Assembly (NCBI GenBank): GCA_963969495.1
Contig: OZ018330.1
Coordinates: 70,967,637-71,031,636 of the forward strand
Source of the DNA: Ceratothoa steindachneri
Lineage: Eukaryota; Arthropoda; Malacostraca; Isopoda; Cymothoidae
DNA: 64,000 bases
Direction of reading: 5' to 3'
The position numbers and the translations under genes are program-made. The notes under the pieces are model-generated. The model saw only the letters and a program-made list of their open reading frames with translations. It made no database searches and was not told where the DNA came from. Below, in pieces: positions 59,047 through 64,000 of this stretch (its first letter is position 1; the number at the start of each line of letters is the position of its first letter).

Positions 59047-59290
59047 ATGATCTGTGGCTCTCACCAACGGAACTTATCGCATGTTCCGTTGGTCCACATC
59101 GGTAAACTCTCGGCACAGTGCTTGCACACCTTGGAAGTCGCCCAAGAGTTGTTTCGATCACCAATTTTTAAAATATTAAAAATAGGCTGCTTGACAAATG
59201 CGATGATGTTTGCCATTAGAATTAGAATGGTGAAACTGCCACAAATATAACAAATAGAGTCCGAGCTGTGTAGGTACTTACGGTGAGAAG
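59030..59290 (-). pseudogene. Zinc-ribbon-like domain relic of a multicopy arthropod family
   Basis: The end of a minus-strand frame reads CYICGSFTILILMANIIAFV, then FNILKIGDRNNSWATSKVCK and HCAESLPMWTNGTCDKFRW*EP. The spaced CxxC...CxxC arrangement with W-x2-x-K-V-C resembles a domain recurring in many uncharacterised, repeat-like arthropod proteins (my recollection). It has a stop after FRW. The long upstream ORF to 59681 (hydrophobic, KCI-rich) is probably coincidental. A GTAAGT lies at the left edge of the domain on the minus strand. Confidence 0.4.
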
Positions 59291-59689
59291 TAGCAGAGGC
59301 AAACATGATGTGAAAGAAATGAAATAAGTATGTAAATAAAAAAATAATTTGAACAATCACAAGCTTAGAAAACCAAAAAGAAATCTTACAGACTTGTATA
59401 CAGATTTTTATACTTGTATACAGACTTCTATGTATTGTTTGCAGAATACGATAAATAGACCGGCGCATAACCTCCCACTGTATTGGCGTGCGTGTTACTG
59501 AATAGACAAGCACAAACTGTTGGTGTTTGCTAGTGTCTCTTCTACGAGTCGCGTTCAAAGTTTTAATAAAATAGTTATTTTCGCTTATTTCCTCCCAATA
59601 TTTATGATTAGCAATAATAGATAATAAAATAATAAAAGCAATCAGCTGACCAGTCATAATAGTTACGGACAAACAATACAAATATGCTT

Positions 59690-61190
59690 ATTCAAAGAGT
59701 AAGCTGTACTGAAAAAATTAACGTGATTGAAGAAAACAGACTATAGTTTGGAAATCACCAAGCCAATTTAAGTCTAAATCAAGTGAAAAATCGAACTCAA
59801 AATAAATTATATTCAAAATTGATCCCATGTTTAATCTAACAAACGAACCAGTTTTATTTGGTTTATTTTCTTTATATTACATCAATAATTTCAATTATTT
59901 GATTTCTAGATAACTTATTTTCTTTTTTGTAAAAATAGATTTAAAAATTTTTCAACGATTTTAAAATTTCCCACATTTATATACAATATCTGCAATAATG
60001 CAATTGATACTATACCTTTAAAACATAGGTACATAATTCAATAAAAATAGGTTAAAATTTTGTTTCATCTTAATAGATCTATTTAAATTAGAGTATCAGT
60101 TTTGTGTTATCCATATTTGGCTGATATCACACTGAACTATAATGATATGACATTGATTAAACTTGGTTTCTGTATATACATAAACATTTATTTGTAGTTT
60201 ATGCACAGTGACTCTTTCAGTAGTTCTAAACTCACCTAGATCATATACCGAATAAAATAGATGATCTACAAGGAAGATTTCTTATCAGATTAAATATATT
60301 ACAGTGAAATGATTTTAAGGGAAAAACATTAACGGATCTAAAGATAAACAACCACAGACGTACCCATAACAATTTGTGAGTTGGAATGACGTGGAATAAC
60401 ATTTTCTTTAAGGATAGTTTGTTGATATTAGGCTCAGTACCAAGAAGCACCATCTAGTTTAATAACCCTTATCATTTAAAAAACAGCGAAACAAATAAAT
60501 GTTTCATTGCATTGTGGCAAGTTGCAAAGGGGTTGATGGTGTTCATCCTCTCACATCTTTTCTAATGAAACTGAACATATTATATCCTATTAAAAATTTG
60601 GTTCATAGAGAGACATCGGTCGGAGCTAAATGCATAAAGATGAATATATCGAGCAACTACATTATATCTTAAATAGTTATTTGTGAGCCCTTTTATGTTG
60701 TGGGGAACTGTGCAAAGGTTTCAAGCTGTCCCTTTCTCGGTATCTTTGAATCGTAGAACGAGGAATGGTCTTACCTCATCTCTCCTAAATGATTGTAGAA
60801 AATTTACCTCAACTTCGCCGTCTCTTCCCAGTGGTATCAGAAATGATACCCCTGCTTTCCAGGATCTTCTTTAAAAGTCTCCCTGTCACAAAAATATGTA
60901 AAACAAGTTTCGTATCCTTTTACACATTTGCCAAGTATCCATCTTTTAGTGAGCAATCTATTTTCATTTAAATGTTTCACCTGCTTCACCATCGGCAATA
61001 GCTCTAAATCTGTCTACTACACGCTCCTCTTCATTATCGCCCACAAGGGATGACATTAATAAATGCAATATGAAATAGAAACATCTATTTAAACATGTAT
61101 AATACATTCGTATTAAGATGCTGGTGAATGATGAATTTACCTAGTAAAATGTTAGCTTATACCCTGCACATAAACATAATTTAACATAAC
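59690..61190. other. AT-rich intergenic sequence
   Basis: No convincing coding segment. 60680-60970 has two short overlapping plus ORFs (NGLTSSLLNDCRKFTSTS) without a known match. Confidence 0.45.
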
Positions 61191-61279
61191 CAACGAAACG
61201 GTGCGAATCCACTACTTCCAGGAAAACTCCGTTTAGGACAAAGTCCGGGTAAGTCTGCAGCTGTGGCAGCAGAACTGCA

Positions 61280-63880
61280 CTACATTAGTTTTTGCCAATA
61301 AAACCCGAAATCTGTCCGATTGGCACAGCTAAAGATGTCGTTTAAGGCCTCGTAGAGTCGACGCTCCAGAGTTGGAAAATGGGCCTCACCCCAAAATATT
61401 GAAAGTTTGTACACGTTGTGTATCGAGAACATTTTCCGGCAAAACCGAGGTGATACCGTTGATGCCCAGAGTAAATAGTGTGCCACTTGTGGCACTCACC
61501 TGGGGAACGCACTCCTCCTTATCCATTGAGCCGTAGAGCTCCCCCCTCTGTCCACAGAATCGACGATTTCGCAGAAATTCGGAAATAGTGATTAGGAGGC
61601 GTCCTCTCCCCCCCACCCATCGTGTGGAGAGTCTCCGTGATACCTTATCGCCATGCGGTATCATAGACATTTAAATTAAAAAACATAGCATCCAACGTGG
61701 AGTGAAACTTGCGAAAGCCGCACTGTGCAAAAGACAGGTAGCCTACACTATCCAGGATAAAGGCTAATCAAAATTGACCAATTTCTCAATCAACTTGCAC
61801 ACTTAATTGGTTAGAGAAATTGGGCACAAACAAGCCAGGGTAGAGTGACCTATCTCTCCACGGTGTGTGAAAAGCAAGCACAGTAGCAAAGTAGTCAGGG
61901 AGGGTACCCTCTGTGAAGATCCTGCTAAAGAAACCAGGAAGAAATGCCTGGCCTCGCTTATCTAGCTGTCGAGGCATGGTATACTGGACATCGAACGGAC
62001 CATGGGAGGTGTCTGCGCAAGAAGATACGAAACTCACTCAACAAAACCTGTAATTGAAGGATTCTCTTTCTATGGAGGTAAAATCCAATCTCTGGCCTTC
62101 AGCGACATCACGACGTACATTATATTCTGGCTAAACAGCATTCCGGCTAGAGCATGTGGAGAAAGCGGTCGTGAAAGACGCTGCCAATGACACGGAGTCC
62201 GAGATTGCGTTTCTATTTCCCTGAAGAATGGGAGGGGTGTCCTGGGAGAACTTGCTGCGAATCCTTTTCATTCGCTTCTACACCCCTAAAAGAGGGGTAC
62301 CGAACGCTTGCTCGAAGAAATTTATTAACGTTAAATATGTTTGGGTGGCGTTTATAAAGAATATAGGCATATCGCTTATTTCTCTCTGAGGGCCGTCTCA
62401 TACTATGGTCGACCACCAAGGAAGCGGAAGGGTGTAAAACGATAAGACATTTTAAGAATAGTGATAGGCCCACGGCGATGAGGTTGCCGAAAAACAACTC
62501 AAAGGTCTCATCAACCGACCTAAGCCCATCGACTGGAATAGAGAAATCAGTCACTTCCCATATACCGCGCCCGTTTCAAGCACTACCGTTGCGGTATTTG
62601 AATGGGAAAGTAATCAATGCCATAAAAGTCATCGACCATCTCCCGCCTAAAATAAGATTGTGCACCCGAAGAGCACAGAGACAGATCGAGGCAGCAAAAT
62701 GAGGCGCGATTCTCAGTCAGTTATGCGTTAACTCATCCATAATTAGGAAACCTATCTCTAGATCCTCGACCAGGTCAGCAAGAACTTGATCGTTGGGATT
62801 AATCGTGTAATCCTCCCACTATGGGTTTCTACCATTATCATCCCCGACAGGAGAAAGCGCATCGGCAACCTTGCCACGATGCGGCGGAAATCCCCTGCGT
62901 CGAATTCGGATGACGGTGAAAAGTACGCAAAAACATCACTGGAGAAGGCATGTCTACTTGAGTGGGAAAGAGAGAGGGGAGAGCGATCATGGCGGCTACC
63001 ATTAACGTGACAAACCTCGAATAAACGAGATGTCTTAGCAATGCCTAGCGGGCGACATTGCCGTTTACCCCTAGAAGGGAGCTGGAGTAGTTCACCTGGG
63101 CCAATTGAAGGGGGAAACGAGAACCGAGGCGTTGCCTTATTTGCCTGGCCCTATTCTTTGGTGGGACTCTGAGAAAGTAAAGGAGAGGGGGGCAAAGTCT
63201 TCCGAGGCAATTTTGCAAAAAAGGGTGATGGGAAAAAACCCAAACCCGTAAAAAAGAAGTGGGATAAGTGCCCCTTCTGCTAGAAGAGTCTTGGAGAGAC
63301 ACATGAGAAAGCACATGGGGGCCAACTTCGTCGGAAGATGGCAATGAAGAGACCCCTTTGCTGCATTCAGTAAGTTAGAGGACAGCCCCTCCACCAGTGA
63401 AAGTGGTGCTGGCGCTAGTCTCATCCTCGGCCCATCGTCTGTCTGTCGTCGAGGATTTACAGAATGGTACGTAGTCCGAAATTTTGAAAAACTTTTTTAA
63501 ACCGGCCGAGCACACGTAAACTTTCTACGCTTATGACGACTGAAAAGAAAAAAAAAGGTTGGTGGGCTATACTCCGCGTCAAACCGCTCACGTCTATACC
63601 ATATAGGGTTTTTGGTGCGTTTAGATGACCACTCACGGTGCGTTAACGATGGGGTTTGAAACTTAGAGTAGCGACACAGTCCAACCAGAAGTTAGCCAGT
63701 TGCCTGTCATCCTCCAAAGGTCGTAGCTCCCAACAGGGCAGCCAGAGCGGCAAGGTGACAGGGCGAATATCCTTGGTAGGATATACTGATCCTCGAAAGG
63801 AGGGCCATGATATGAAAATTTGTTGTGGCAGACCCAGATACTGGCAGCCAACAAGGCAGTAAAACCTTATATTCACCAAA
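61280..63880 (-). pseudogene. Non-LTR retrotransposon with APE endonuclease and RT, heavily degraded
   Basis: Minus-strand order from the right: a putative APE start at 63880-63640 (LWLPCWELRPLEDDRQLANF is unclear), and endonuclease remnants at ~62850-62740 (GDDNGRNP*WEDYTINPNDQ, VLADLVEDLEIGF). RT entry follows at 62037-61790 (MPRQLDKRGQAFLPGFFSRI, FTEGTLPDYFATVLAF, DRSLYPGLFVPNFSNQLS). The RT core is at 61670-61280 (SEFLRNRRFCGQRGELYGSM, QVSATSGTLFTLGINGITSV with the ...SPTLF box decayed, TLERRLYEALNDIFSCANRT). The order and texture fit an I/Jockey-type LINE. There are tens of stops and shifts. 63045-63424 may be the same element's ORF1 or EN, but no motif is legible there. Confidence 0.6.
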
Positions 63881-64000
63881 GAAGTGCCACAGGGAGCTGG
63901 TCAGCCCATTATACGTAGTTAAGTCGTTATTGGAGCAAACCCGATCTTATATTTATTCGTGCTCAAACGCCAAGGTCCCCTCAAGGCCTGGTCACTTGCA

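Noticed and set aside
59290..59681. Membrane protein gene
   Set aside because: The hydrophobic text comes from AT-rich sequence and has no recognised family; only the C-terminal Cys motif looks real.

Overview
This is a eukaryotic, AT-rich genomic window made mostly of mobile elements. Interstitial (TTAGG)n telomere-type repeats at 39325-39412, many mariner/Tc1/maT transposons and long (TA)n tracts suggest an arthropod. A copepod-like crustacean is my guess, but no marker gene proves it.

The one host gene is an axonemal dynein heavy chain on the minus strand. Nine exons between 53241 and 20711 splice with consistent phase into 506 codons. They run from the end of the linker (motor N-terminal) region through AAA1 (Walker [10 protein letters not shown], Walker B CFDEF, sensor-like NPGYAGR) to the start of the AAA1-AAA2 region. 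The gene continues beyond both ends of this stretch; no further exon was recognised inside the window. Its introns are loaded with transposons, including a 17.6-kb intron (23292-40905).

Layout. 1-3260: relics of a Penelope-like element (PLE) and of a CR1-like LINE. 3262-4730: a complete mariner (3331-4627) inside a (TA)n tract. 4731-20150: a stack of nested insertions. A Tc1-like transposon is split by a 6.1-kb gypsy-type LTR element (TSD TTTAA). A mariner relic is split by a solo LTR (TSD AATTA). A maT-like transposase is split by a full-length 4.5-kb CR1-like LINE (TSD ACCGCT). 20711-23291: dynein exons 9-6. 23300-40900: a giant intron with LINE, mariner, solo LTR, two head-to-head PLE pairs, a TA-bounded ~410-bp repeat family, a maT relic, gypsy gag debris and telomeric repeats. 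40906-53241: dynein exons 5-1, with a mariner, a DUF7869-like transposase-type element, a LINE and a SINE in the introns, plus a 200-N assembly gap. 53242-64000: microsatellites, a Tc1 relic, a complete but decayed hAT transposon with perfect TSDs (55605-58526), a degenerate zinc-ribbon ORF and a degraded APE-type LINE on the minus strand.

No prokaryotic operon, CRISPR array or defence system is present. The most distinctive pattern is that (TA)n tracts delimit mariner, LTR, PLE and short-repeat modules. It comes with head-to-head PLE copies carrying hammerhead-ribozyme-like folds.
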